Of a DNA stretch of 64,000 bases, positions 1 through 11,922 are shown one piece after another; the first letter of the stretch is position 1, and every line of letters starts with the position of its first letter. The notes beneath the pieces were generated by a model. That model had not been told where the DNA came from. It saw only the letters and a list, made by a program, of their open reading frames with translations, and did no database searches. The position numbers were made by a program, and so were the translations under genes. Source of the stretch: Desmodesmus armatus (Eukaryota > Chlorophyta > Chlorophyceae > Sphaeropleales > Scenedesmaceae); NCBI GenBank assembly GCA_007449985.2, contig VIIQ02000714.1, positions 231,353 to 295,352 on the forward strand, in the 5' to 3' direction.

Positions 1-3000
1 TGGTCCGTCAGAGCGGCAAGTGTTGCGTACGTGGCTGCTGCCCACTTGCAGGGCGTTTGAAATGCCCTGTCCCGTTCTTTATAATTTCAAGATTGCGCGC
101 GGGTGCCTGCACCGGCCCATAAGCATGTAGGTGTTCGTGCAATTTCACGTGGACATACTGAGGGCCCTGCTCTCCTGGTCTACGCGGAAGTCCACGATCC
201 TGTTGCTGCTTTGCCCTGTCTGCCGTGGTGTGTGACCTGGCGTACAGGTTTCATTGCCTCTCTGCTAATGGTGGGTGTTCGCTGAGAGGTGGCCCGCTAG
301 CAGTGCCACTCATAGGCAGGCCACCCAGACAGCAGGCCACAGCCAGTCACCTCATCGAGCCGTAATCAGTCAGCTGACCAACGGCACTTGACACCTGCTT
401 CCCGATCAGCCAAGGTCCTTCTGGCAGCCCCGGGGCTCGTAACCAACACCGGATGTGGGAGGGGGTGCAGGGGTGTGGCCAGGTTTTTCATCAGTACCTC
501 CAGCATGTAATACAGTAAAGACACCCAGAAAACAGGGAATGCAAGCACAGAGGCAGCATGATGCAGCGGCAGTTCCATCATGCCTTCCAACCCACAACAG
601 AGCCCGGCATCAATGCTAATGGCGTGCGCATGGTTTCCCAGGTGGGCGCCAGGCATCCGCTACTCTATCGCATGGCTGCCTGACAATGAAAAGGAGGGAA
701 GTCTGACGCCACAGCGGACAAAGTTAGCATGCCGCACAGCTAGACTGGTAGAAGAAGAAGGGGTTACGGGCAGCTCAGGCAGCTAAGCTGCAACGACACC
801 CAGCATCGGAAAGGGAAACAATGATCCTTTGCAGGACCTACAAGGACGGGAACAGACAGCACGGGAAGGAGAGAACCCACCACCACAGGGGTCTGCAGAG
901 GAGACTGTCTGAAAGGAGGGGACCACAAGCAAGGCCTCAACCCCAAATCTGGCATGATACAAATGTTGCCAACGGTGCCTTACTTTGGCTGTGTTTTCTG
1001 GGTTGGTACCTGCCTGCATGTTCTTGGTGATAGCTGCTTGTTGTATCAGGCGGCGCGGATCGATATTAGCTTTAGCTTTCATCATGGCTGCTGCCAGCTG
1101 CTGAGCGCGAGACACAAGGTGACGGTGTTGGCTACGATTGGGGCCACCGGGGGTAGGACTAGACGGTCTCACAAAAGGGTCTAGCTTTGGTAGTGTGTCA
1201 CGTTGGTACCTCTAACTGGCTTCATATGCCCTGCTCACCTTGGTGGCCTTGCAAGGCACACAGAAATAACCAGCCCATGCACTGCTACTGCTGCTGCTTA
1301 TGCTGTCCCTGCTCCTGCTCCTGGTGCTTACGCTGTCCCTGCTCCGGCTCCTGCTGCTTACGCTGCTTCTGCTGCTCCTCATTTGCGCTCCTGCTACTGA
1401 GACTCTGCTGAACCTGTTACTGCTGATGCTCCTTCTACTGCCGTTACTGCTGATGCTGCTGAGACTGCTGCAACTACTCCAGGAAGTGCTAGCGTGGGAA
1501 CATGCCCCAGTGTAGTCAGTATGGACTGCTAGTTGCTTGAACATAAGCCACAGATGCGTGATGTATGGTCGCATACCTTGTACACAGTAAGCATGAAGCG
1601 TCGAGAGTCATTTGTTGGTACCAAACATAGACAGATGGCGATATTGCAGAGTGGAGGGAAGATGTGCTCACAAGACATTGATGAAGAGAGATAGCTATGG
1701 TGTGGCTTGATGTGTGCAAACAATCAGTATCAACGACAAGGCATGACACCCTCAGCCAGGACAACTCAGGGGGGTGCCCTAGGCCTGAAGCTCTAGCCAG
1801 TCAAACATTGGCAAGTGACTGATCTTGTTGTTGAGAACTGTTTGGTGGATGTCAGCATGCAACAGATAAAGCTGCTCAAGACACGCTATGCGCGAACGTT
1901 CCGTTTGATGAAAGTGGTGTGAAGATCACAATTTGATCGTCAATCCGATCGTTGCAACTGACGCCACTGATGGGTGGACAGGCCACCTTCGTCGTTGCTC
2001 AACATCCACACGTCTCTGAACGCATTCACACTACCCAATTAACGCGCTTCTCCGAATGCCCGACAACACCCACCACTGCAGTCCCACTACCAGCAGCAGC
2101 AGCAGTGATAGCGCTGTTACTTACAGTAGCAGCACTCGGTTGAGTGCAGCAGCTACCTGAGCTGATCAACCTTCGCACTCTTGTGGTATCAGGTGACGAT
2201 GACTGCCCGTGCCACCCTCTGGCCAGTATAGAGCGCAGCATCATGGGTGTCACGATCAGGACCATCCAGGGGGTGTTTGGCCCCAGGCGATTGATGACTG
2301 TGCGTCAATGCAGCACCTCAGGGGTCAGGCAGTGCCTCATGTCACCTGCAGTAGCGGCTGGTACTCACGGCGGGTGGTGTCTTGCTGTGCTGACTTCAAG
2401 TTGACCAGATTACCAGTGCGCAATGTGCGCGAAGGGAGGGGGGTGGGTCATCAACATTATCAGCAGCAGGAGCAGGGGCAGGACCAGCAGCGGCTGCGGC
2501 AGTAGCAGCAGCAGCAGCTGCCGCCGCAGCTGCAGGTATAGCAGCTGCTGTCACAAGTTTGATGTAATACCCCCCCAACCCTTTCTTCAACTTGTTCTTA
2601 TCTGTTGACATGACAGCAAGCTGTGCCTGTAGGCTGACCGTTGCGCCAAGGCAATGCTTACTCAACCCCCTGCCTGTCCCACCACAGTCCTGAACAACAT
2701 GTCACCCTCACCCCCAAGCCCCCCCCCCCTCCACCCTGCACTGCACTGCACTGAACCCGCCGCGACTCGTGGCTTGTGCTGTGACCGTCCGTTGGAGGCA
2801 GCTGCGGCTGCCAACATCACAAAAAAACCAATCAAAGGGGTCTGCCATATTGCATGGCCACTGCGGAGTCTGGCTGTGCGGCTCAACTGGCAGCAACAGC
2901 AGCGGTACTTGTTGCTTCACGTCATTTGAAGCCAGCACGCACACATGGCTGCTGCGCAGCACCAGCAACCGGAAAATCAGCACCAGCACCAGCAAATGGG

Positions 3001-4332
3001 GAAACAGTAGCCCTGAATGGCAGCGTCAGCATCAGCATCCACAGTGACGCAGGCGGCTTCACCACAAAGCTGCCGCTGCGTCTGCAGTTTACGAACCTAC
3101 AATGGCCCTGAAACTGGCAGCGACAGCGTCAGTGGCAGCATGTACAGCGATGCAGGAGGCGTGTTTAGTCTTTCAGCTGCCGCTGCGTCGGCAGCTATCG
3201 AAGCAACAGCAGCTGACCAGAAGCTGCCAAATTGGCACCTGCAGGAGTGATGGGCACCACAGCAGTGACGGGGCTCTTCAGGCCCATTCACACAGCAACC
3301 TATCAGCAGTGGCATGAGTCATACAAGCGCAGCATGACTATTGGCGACTATTGGCGACACTGTTATTGATGTGTTGTGTATTGATGTGTGTCAATTGAAA
3401 GGGCTGGCAGGGCTGCTGTTGCTTGCTGTTGTACACCAAGTTGGTGGATCATGGGCCTTTGTCTTCTTTTGCCTGAGGTGTGTCTCTTGTGGGGCTGTGA
3501 TGCCTTCAGGACTGTGAGCTGGCTCTTGGTTGACAGGGAGCGTTTGCAGCGCCTGTACATGATGTGCATATGCATGACACTGAGGCATGACTCGGTTACA
3601 GATTATTTGCTTGGCGTAGAAGGTTGCAGCTGATCCATGGAGTGAGCATGTCCCCAGCACTCAGTGCTGTTTGTGGCCGCTGTTGGTGACTTGCGGTATG
3701 TAGTACGCTGGGTGTGTCAACATTCAACACACGCCCGTTGAAAGCCCATGGACATTTAGCCAATTAACTGGCAGCTGTGCAAACCCAGATTTGTGCCACA
3801 CAGGTATAGGCACCCCAGCAGTCTAGCAGCCCCACCCACAACCCCATGAGGATTAGCTTACACCAGATGACATAGCATACAGCACCACCCAACACAAATG
3901 CTGCAACTGCAAACACAACCGCAGACGTGATGCAGGACAAAAGATCAGCCGTGCGCGTGCAGGCATGCCTTCATACAGCAAGCATACTCATGTGCTGGGA
4001 TGATGCTACAAGCAGTAGCCAAGCTTCTGCACACGGCAGCCGCCATGCCCAGCAATGATAACACAGTGGGCTAGGCCGGCTGCAGTACCTTACTGGGGAG
4101 ATTGCCCAGCAAACCAGGTCACCCCACAGGCGGCTGCTGGCCAACTGACTTTGCAACATATGATTGACACCTACTGCACTCAAAACCCCAGACGGTCAGG
4201 CCGTAAGCGCCAGACGAACGCCCCTGGGGACACACACTAGAACTTCCCAGCCCCGATCTTGTTCACTCAAACCCAACAGTCACACACACACCTCTCGAAA
4301 CATAAGCAGCCAGCACTTCTCACTCTCACTCG
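1..4332. other. Left flank, no supported gene
   Basis: I see no gene with convincing start, exon chain and stop here. The stretch is rich in scattered CAG/CTG triplets (for example 1279-1480 and 2462-2550) that create long but low-complexity open frames on both strands. Two minus-strand pieces read more like coding sequence. One, about 1020-1135, includes the peptide AMMKAKANIDPRRLIQQAA and is followed by a possible GT donor. The other, about 2530-2610, includes TDKNKLKKGLGGYYIKLVT and then an Ala run. They could be isolated exons of an unrecognised minus-strand gene, but I cannot join them. Confidence 0.4.
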
Positions 4333-4420
4333 CTCAAGAGCTGCTGCTGCTGCTAGCGCACTTCCTCAAGAGCTGCTGCTAGCGTCGCCGCTCAAGAGCT
4401 GCTGCTGCTGCTGCTAGCGC
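4333..4420. repeat. Three tandem copies of a CTG-containing unit at the 3' end of the plastid protein gene
   Basis: The motif CTCAAGAGCTGCTGCTGC followed by CTAGCG occurs three times, starting at 4333, 4365 and 4391. On the minus strand each copy encodes a serine run followed by a stop codon (TGA), so the end of the coding region has been copied into the 3' UTR. This matches the exon-edge duplication seen at internal borders of the same gene. Confidence 0.75.
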
Positions 4421-7400
4421 CGCCAGCCTCCCGCTTGTCGAGCAGGTATCCTGCTGCTGCCAGCCACCCCGCCACACTCAGCACTCGGGCATCAACAGTG
4501 ACAGCACAGGGCGTGAGAAGCCGCCTCCAGGATCAACCCACCCACACCCACCACCGCCAACACGGATGTAACTGGCAGCTTAGGCAATCCCGACTCCCCG
4601 ATGGTCCACCCAGCCCCGCTGCTTGCATCGTTGCTGAAATCAACCACATTCAGAGCAGTGGGGATGATACGGGTGAAGGGCACGCGGACAGCCGCGCGGG
4701 CGTCGTTTGCCTTTTCTGCATTGAGGACGGTGCCCTTAGGGGCCAGGGTGGAGGGGTCGACAGCGGGGGCTGAGAGGACGAGGGTCATCATGTATGCCAC
4801 GCCAGCTGCTGCACCTGCGGGCTCTGAGATGAGCTGCAGCAGGATGTTGAGGCCGGGGATGCTGTGAGCCACAGCGTCGGCGGCAATGGCGGCGGCGAGG
4901 GGGGCGGCACCCTCCACGGTCTTGATGCGCTCAATCTGTGAAGGTGGGGGGGGGGGGGGAGGCGGTGCAAAGGGAAGTAGGGGAAGGGAAAGAGGGAAGG
5001 GAAAGATAGTGTGAGCAGAGGGGTTCTGTGCAGATTTTTTTTCTGGGCTCTGAAGGGGGAGAGGGCCGGCAGGAGGGCACCCTCCACGGTCTGGATGCGC
5101 TTGATCTGCAGAGGAGGGGGTTGCGGGTGAAGGCCAGGGGGAGGGGGGAGTGGTGTGTGGGCAGATTGTTTATGTGTCTCCTGTTGACAGGGAACTAGTG
5201 GGAGGGGCAAGATTCGAATCTGTGTTTTCCCTGCATTCAGTGTGCCTAAGGCCAGGACTCTGCCTTCAGGGTTTGTGTGAAACGGCAACGAGACATGAAT
5301 GTTGAATTTTCAAGAGGGGTCACCTCTGCGACCCAAAATATGTGCCAGCCGTGACCTGGCAGCCTGCAACATTAGCATGAATGTTCATAAGTTATTTGCA
5401 TGCTGCCGAGGACAGTCAGCATGCACTCTGTCACTCTGATCAGCGACATGTGTGCAGCTGCACCTGCATGGCATGACTGCCACCAGGCTTGCGTACTGGT
5501 GCAGGCTGAGAGGTTAAGATGGGCCTGACTAAGGGCCTGACTAAGGGATTGCACTGCACTATTTATACAGTAAGGTTACAACTGCAGCACCCCAGTTGAT
5601 GTTGTGTGCCCAGAATTTTAAGTGATCTGCGAACATGTCATGCTGGCGCCACTGTCAGGTGTTCACCCTCAGTTGTTGCTGTGGTGAGATGACTAGGTGA
5701 CTGGCCACCAAGCCATGCTGCCATGCACAAGAACTGTCAAAGCAGCTGAGCAGGATTTGCTGCTCACAGACCTGACGACCTTCACCGTCGTGAATTGCAT
5801 CAACCGACGTCAAAGAGCATGCAGCTTCCGCGGCTGATGTATATATGTAAGATACGTATGCAGTTACTACAGCCAAGCAACCTTAGCAGCCCACCAGCAT
5901 GGGCCACGGCAGGCACCTGCCATCGACGGCGATGGGCTGCTGTCACCCGGCGTGAACGTGCCTGACCGCGAGCAAACGGGTGCCCAACAGTAGAACTTGT
6001 AACACTTATGCATCACTACAGCCGATCTGGCTTGACAGCCAAGCACCCTTAGCAGCATGTGCCATGGCACCGGCGATCGACGGATGTCCACCTGCCCCCC
6101 GGCGCCAACTGCCGGTCCGAGCGCCAACCCGGCCTGTTCGCAGGCAGACTGGCATCAAACAGCAGCTTTTACGCTGCGGTATTCACTGGTGTGCACCGTC
6201 GGCCCTGCCGAGGCCGGAAAAATAAAACCATGTTCAACCGTTTGGCATAAGACGTGAAAGTTAAATCTTGCAAAAAGGAAGGCGGCAGGGACGCAGCACC
6301 CTGTACCGTCTGAATGCATGCGGGCTGCAGGGGAGAGTGATGTGTGTGCGCATGCGTATGGGCAAGGGGGGGGTTGTGAGAGTCTGTCAGCCTTTTGCAA
6401 GACAGCACTCGCCAAAAGTGTTGATGCATCTCATCTGCAGCGCAGAGGGGGGGGGGGAGTGGGGTGGAACGCTTCAACCCTTCAGCACCTCCACGCAAGC
6501 AACCAGAGTACCGCCTAGTGGTGAAAGTATCCACTTGTCACCCCCCCCCCCTCCCATATAACTGTGCAATGCCTGGCCATTCCGCGCACTGCTGCTGACG
6601 GCCAGCAGCTCGTTGGTCAAAGGGAAGCTGATGAACAACCTGCCTGCCTTTGACCAACGACTGCTGGCCTCCAACTGCAGATTGACAGCACTTAACACTG
6701 TCACGATAGCAGGGTGCGCCAACAGTCATGACGCAACGCTTCAAAAAATGCCGCCACACCCCTTTCACCAGTCAAGCGATACCGCACTACCAAGTTTGTC
6801 AGTAGCTACGGCTCGCGTTGCATTGCCATCAACAGCCGTTGCATTGCCATCAACAGCCGGCAGCTAGGTGGTGGTGGAACTGCCCCTGCCATCAGGTTGA
6901 CGGGGACGACTTTTCCAACCGGTGGAAAGCTGCTGGCCGTTAAACAATCTGAATCCGCCTGATAACCGCCCCTCATACACAAAAACAGCAGCACAGTGAC
7001 TGCCCTGTGAACCCCAGGCAAGCAGGCGTGTACCATTAGCGTCCTGCCTGCCTGGTGAAAGCCCAGTGCAGATTGCTGCTCATGGCCACATGCTTCACCA
7101 ACCCCTTGCTGGCCGCTGGCCGCAGCCTACGCAGAGGCCCATAGGAGAGCCCCACCTAGCGGTGCAAAACAACCCTCTGATCACCCCCCCCCCATAACAC
7201 ATAGGTACTCACATAGGCTGAACAGGGTGCACAGAACCACAGGATCCTTACAGCCACAGAAGTGCCCACACTATGCATCACGCACAAGACGCCCAACCGG
7301 CTGTGAACTCAGTACCGGTACCGGGTATACCGGGTATGCAGATGAATGTAAGTACCACACTCTGTCCCCGTGAATAAATAGCTATGTGACAAAAGCGCAG

Positions 7401-8892
7401 GCCCTGCACACAGTCAGCATGCGCGTCAGCAGTGTGTTGGCATTGTACACACCATGTGTTCTGCCCAATGAACACAGCCTGCTCAAGCTCACGCTGCACA
7501 GCACGGCACAGCACGCTGCCCCCCCCTCTCCCCTCCCCACCCGCACATCGCCCCCCTGCCCCCCCCCTAAAAAAAACCAGCCCCCCCCCCTCTTCGCCCT
7601 CTCCGCCCTCTCGGCCACACCCGCACTTGCCCCTGCCCCCCTGCGCCCCCCACCACCCCCCCCACCCCCCCCCACCCCTACCCCCCCCGCCACCCCTCCA
7701 GCAGCATTGCAAAATGCCATACATGATGGTGATGAGGAACATGAATTCGAAAGGGATAGCGTGACAAAGACACAGGGCGCAATGGGTAGATTGCCAGCCT
7801 GGCCAGCAACGCCAGTGGCTGCTGCCTCCACCAGGGACATCCCCATCCCCGAGGCAACACCTACGAATCCATGTGTGCGCTTGAATACAATGCAGCTCGC
7901 GGCACCCCCCCCCCCATGCATTTCAAAACACACACTCATTGACCCAACTATGTCGCATGTCAGACAACCAGGTATGTACCAATAAAGCAGCACATGAGCA
8001 GCATTGGTCACTGGGCTTTTTGCAATGAAATGCACAGCCAATGCACCTGTTGCAGTGATGAAGCATCACCAGCAACTCAGCTTGTGCAGATGTCCTGGAC
8101 CCCACAGTCCCTATGCAGCGATCTGCAACCTCTTGCCCCCCCCCCCACCAAACAACCAGCCCTACCAGTGCCCAACAAGCCCGTCCAGTTGTCAACCCCC
8201 ACCGCAAAACACCAAACCAGTCTCACCCACACACCCTGTTATCAAGCCGACGAAGCAACATCTTTGATCGTTGGCCCACCCACCCATCCAGTCCCACCAG
8301 CCAAAAATCCCATCCACACACATGCCCACCCAGTCTCCCCCCCTCCTCGAAATCACCCACCAGCCCACCTCCTTGCATGTGTCCTGACTCAGGAGTGAGC
8401 TGTGATAAGGGTGCTCACCAATCCACCACTGCCCTAGTTACCCCCAATCGCAACGACCCAACCAACATCCATGCTTGCCCAGTCACCCAACAATCCAATC
8501 CACCCACGATCCCCCCCCCTCAAAAACCCACCCACCTCCTTGTCTGTGTCTACTGCTGTGACGAGGGTGCACACCGACCAACCCATTCCCCCGTCCACTC
8601 TTACCCAATTGGCAACTCCATCCACCCACCCACCGTACATGCTGGCACAGCAATACACCAATTCCATCCACCCACCCACCATACATTCTTGCCCACCAAC
8701 ACACCAATTGCATCCCACCCACCCATGCCACCACCCAATCTCCCCCCCCCCTCCAATTCACCCCCCACCCCACCCACCTCCTTGTCCTCTACTGTGATGA
8801 GTGTGCGCACCCGCCCACCAATTGCATCCCCCCACCGTACTCAATTGCCCACCAGGCCAACAATCCCATCCACCCACCCAATCTCCCCCAAC

Positions 8893-8923
<31 letters not shown>

Positions 8924-9162
8924 ACCCTCTCCCCACCCACCTCCTTGTCTGTGTCCTCTGCTGTGATGAGTGTGACTGCTGCTGCTGCTGCGCCGCATGC
9001 AGTGCTGGTCACCAAGTTGAGGAAGATGTTGGTGTCCATGCCAGCACGAGTGATCACTGCACTGCGCCTGCTGCGCACTGCTGGTCGCACCGCAGATGCC
9101 TTGCTGCTGCTGGCCCTGCTGCTGCTGAAGCAGCTGCGCCTGGTTGTCTGCTGCATCAACAT
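4392..9162 (-). CDS. Plastid-targeted membrane protein of unknown function, two exons
   Basis: Exon 1 is 9162-8941 and exon 2 starts at 4935; the GT-AG intron is 4.0 kb and phase 0, joining ...AEDTDKE to IERIKTVEG. The first 35-40 residues (MLMQQTTRRSCFSSSRASSS onward) are rich in Ser, Arg and Ala with no acidic residue, as in chloroplast transit peptides. Hydrophobic stretches follow (NIFLNLVTSTACGAAAAAVT; GVAYMMTLVLSA; PVTSVLAVVGVGGLILEA), so a thylakoid or envelope membrane protein is likely. I do not recognise the family. As written, exon 2 stops at 4492, giving about 221 residues. Two missing C bases, in the C-runs near 4514 and 4489, would continue the frame through VLSVAGWLAAAGYLLDK to a TGA at 4392-4394. 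I take that as the true end. The intron holds three decayed copies of the exon 1 end and one of the exon 2 start. Confidence 0.7.
5070..5112 (-). repeat. Copy of the exon 2 start inside the intron of the plastid protein gene
   Basis: The plus sequence around 5078-5110 repeats that around 4904-4937: an AG acceptor and the codons for I-K/E-R-I-Q/K-T-V-E-G-A. It lies about 170 bases upstream, in the sense direction, of the used acceptor at 4935. It could serve as an alternative acceptor, but its reading frame soon degenerates. Confidence 0.7.
8366..8812 (-). repeat. Three copies of the exon 1 end plus donor site in the intron
   Basis: The true exon 1 end (8941-8985) encodes VTLITAEDTDKE followed by the donor GTGGGT. 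Diverged copies lie at about 8774-8812, 8530-8572 and 8366-8423, each keeping the ...GACAAGGAG-GTGGGT core or close to it. They are separated by C-rich (plus strand) spacers containing CCACCCA motifs. The last copy is the most diverged, with an insertion in the middle. Confidence 0.75.
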
Positions 9163-10386
9163 GGTTGCGGGTGTGATACCTGCGGGATATGACAGCAGGC
9201 AGAATGGGCAGGCAGAGAGATGGAGATTGCATCTGTCAGTTGTCTGTCGAGACCCACCCCGACACATCGGATCTGGCAGTTAGAGCGATGATGAAGCACG
9301 CTAGCAATCCATAATTGCGATAACAAAGAGTTTGGCTGCGTTTCCTGACAGGGATGTATTCACAGCAGCTGACGCACCTGTCGCGATCGCAACAACTGAA
9401 GGATACTACCAGGGCAGGTTGCTGTCGACAGATGAAGGGTCTGTGTCGAGATCTTAACGTCAATGCTGCACCAGGCACAACGTTTCCCCCGTTTCAGCGC
9501 AAGATACAGACCTAAAACCTAGAGCTGTAGCGCATCATCGAGACTGCAGCGGGAGACAGCCTACGATCAAAGACCTGGTGAATCCAGGTGAGTAGATCGC
9601 GTTGAGGGTGCGACCAGCCCATGACAGCACGGTCAAACGTACTGCCACATGCAGACAGCAAGCCAATTGGCATTTGATGCTGAACTTTTGGATATGTCAG
9701 TCACACTCCTTTTTGACCTAGCTCTTGCACGGATGCAGGTACTGCAAGCCCTGTGACACTGTCAAACGTCTCCACTTGGACTCCCCCTTCGGACCCTTCC
9801 CCACCCCGCCCCTTCCGTATGATCGTAAGCGGCTCACAGTCTGTCACACCAAACGCTTAACCACTGAAAGTGGCCTGCAGCTTTTCATGCAAGGCCCATG
9901 CACTGTTCACACCGCATCTGGTAAACACGTTTTGCCACGTGAAACGCAACATGTTGACACATGATGACACATGCCAGACAACTTGACCCAAGTGAGACAC
10001 TCTGCCTGAAAATACACCGAATACAACGCTTGCAAGAGTGCAGCTGATGGGTCGGGCATATCCCCTCCACTATACATTCACAAAGAGCCTCAAAATGGTT
10101 CAGCACTGCTTGCCAGGGCTGTCCATGCTGTCTCAACCCACCCCATACTTGCTGCCTGTGGGCAGCTGCCCACTCAGTCTTTTCCTACCCGCCCTTCCCC
10201 CCTGCTGCCTATGTTGCTTGAACACGCCCCCCCCCCCCCCCCCCACCACCACCACCACCACCCCACCCACCACCCCACCCCCCGGGAGCAAAGTGGACCC
10301 CAAGCCCACGTTCCTGGCAGCTGTGGCTGCCTGGCCCCCTTGACAAGCCCATCAAACACAACACAAGCCCCATGTCACACCACCAA
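9163..10386. other. Intergenic, no gene seen
   Basis: This lies between the start of the minus-strand plastid protein gene and the 3' end of the minus-strand Kelch gene. The left part should contain the promoter of the plastid gene; no clear TATA element was picked out. Around 10227-10280 there is a C16 run with CCA repeats. No coding region or RNA gene could be supported. Confidence 0.5.
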
Positions 10387-10434
<48 letters not shown>

Positions 10435-10501
10435 GCCCAGGGTTAAGTCATCTTCATCGCTGGCCTCCTCTCACTCGCTCTCTGCCCCCCCCCCCCTGCC
10501 T

Positions 10502-10558
<57 letters not shown>
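10387..10558. repeat. CTG tracts around a duplicated 3' end of the Kelch gene
   Basis: CTG tracts at 10387-10434 (interrupted by one TTG) and 10505-10558 (18 pure units) each sit immediately before a copy of the Kelch gene's last codons and stop. The real end is at 10561-10610, and a diverged copy lies at about 10435-10482. The arrangement is therefore two tandem units of [CTG tract + acidic C-terminal codons], and the outer unit lies in the 3' UTR or beyond. Confidence 0.75.
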
Positions 10559-10560
<2 letters not shown>

Positions 10561-10578
10561 GTCGCTTTGGCCCAGGGC

Positions 10579-11874
10579 TTAGTCATCCTCGTCGCTGGCC
10601 TCCTCCCACTCGCTGTCCGATCCTCCTGCTGCCTTTGCCGCTGCTTTCTTGAAGACCTCCTCCCCCATGGTGTTCTCCTTCACCATGGTCCACCCATCAA
10701 GCTTCACCAGGTCCAGGCACCACATGTCATCAAGGGTCACCTGCAGTACAGTACAGCACAGCACAGCACAGCACAGTACAGTCCACACAACGTGAAACAG
10801 TGCAAAACATTGTGAGGTCCAGGCACCACATGTCATCACTTGAAGTGCATACAGCAGAGTGCAGTGCAGTACAGTACAGTCCACAGGATATAACATACCG
10901 TGCAATACTATACGGTACAGATGAGTACAGTTCAACACAGTGCAGTACAATACGATACAGACACAAAGTTCAATACATACAGTGCAGTACAATACGGCCC
11001 AGATGAGTACAGCTCAATGCAGCGCAAAAACTTGGGAACAGAGCCCCAAGCACCAGAGAGATAGAGAGGCTCATATGCTACATGTCATGCCTGCAGCTCA
11101 AGCCAAACAAAGGTGATCCGACGTTTTCAAAAGCATGTCATCCCCCAGAGATGCAAGCTTATGAATATTTTTCAGACACAGCACTTGCAGCCTTGTGACA
11201 AGACCTGTACCCCACCCCCCTAAACCATGTAGTTCTCCTCACCTCTGACTCCCCCACCTCCACAATGCCGCCCAGCAGCCACAGCGTGTTGCCCGTCACA
11301 GCAACCTGCCGGGGGGGAAGGGGGGAGAAGCAGCACACAGCAGGACAGATCAGACAGATTAGACCAACTTTACAAACCATACAAACACTTGCTGATAAGG
11401 ACTATGCTAATCAAGCCTATGCCAACCTGAGCAGCCAGCGCAGCAGCAGTTGTCAGCTAGCAACACCTCCACTCTGCTACAGAGCTGACCTGTTGATTCG
11501 TCACTCATCCTAAAGGCAGCACCAATCAACTCCTGCAACCCAACCAACATTGCTCCTCCTCGACCTCCCTCCTCTCCCCTTCCCCCCCCCCCCCCCCCTT
11601 CCCTTTCCACCACCCCCTCCTCTCTTGGATAATCTCAGGCCGTAAGCCGCTGGGCTGTTTGCCCCCCCCCCCCCCCCGCCCCCGCCCCCGCCCCCGCGCC
11701 AGCCCTTTGCCCCCCCCCCCTCTTCACCTGTGGGCTGATGCGTGCCCTTGGCTTGGGCATGTTCTTTGTTGACATGTCCAGGCCGTATGCTGCTGGGCTG
11801 TACAGGATCTCACTCACTACACCACCCAGCTGGTACAGCTTGTACGCCTTGCGCACGACATAGCCCCTGGTGTC

Positions 11875-11922
<48 letters not shown>

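Noticed and set aside
5195..5290. Possible tRNA gene on minus (GATTCGAATC motif)
   Set aside because: The B-box-like string is there but no acceptor or D-stem pairing could be made.
11040..11160. CRISPR-like or array structure in the CAGTACAG region at 10.74-11.03 kb
   Set aside because: Short degenerate pentamer repeats without spacers; a simple satellite in a eukaryotic intron.
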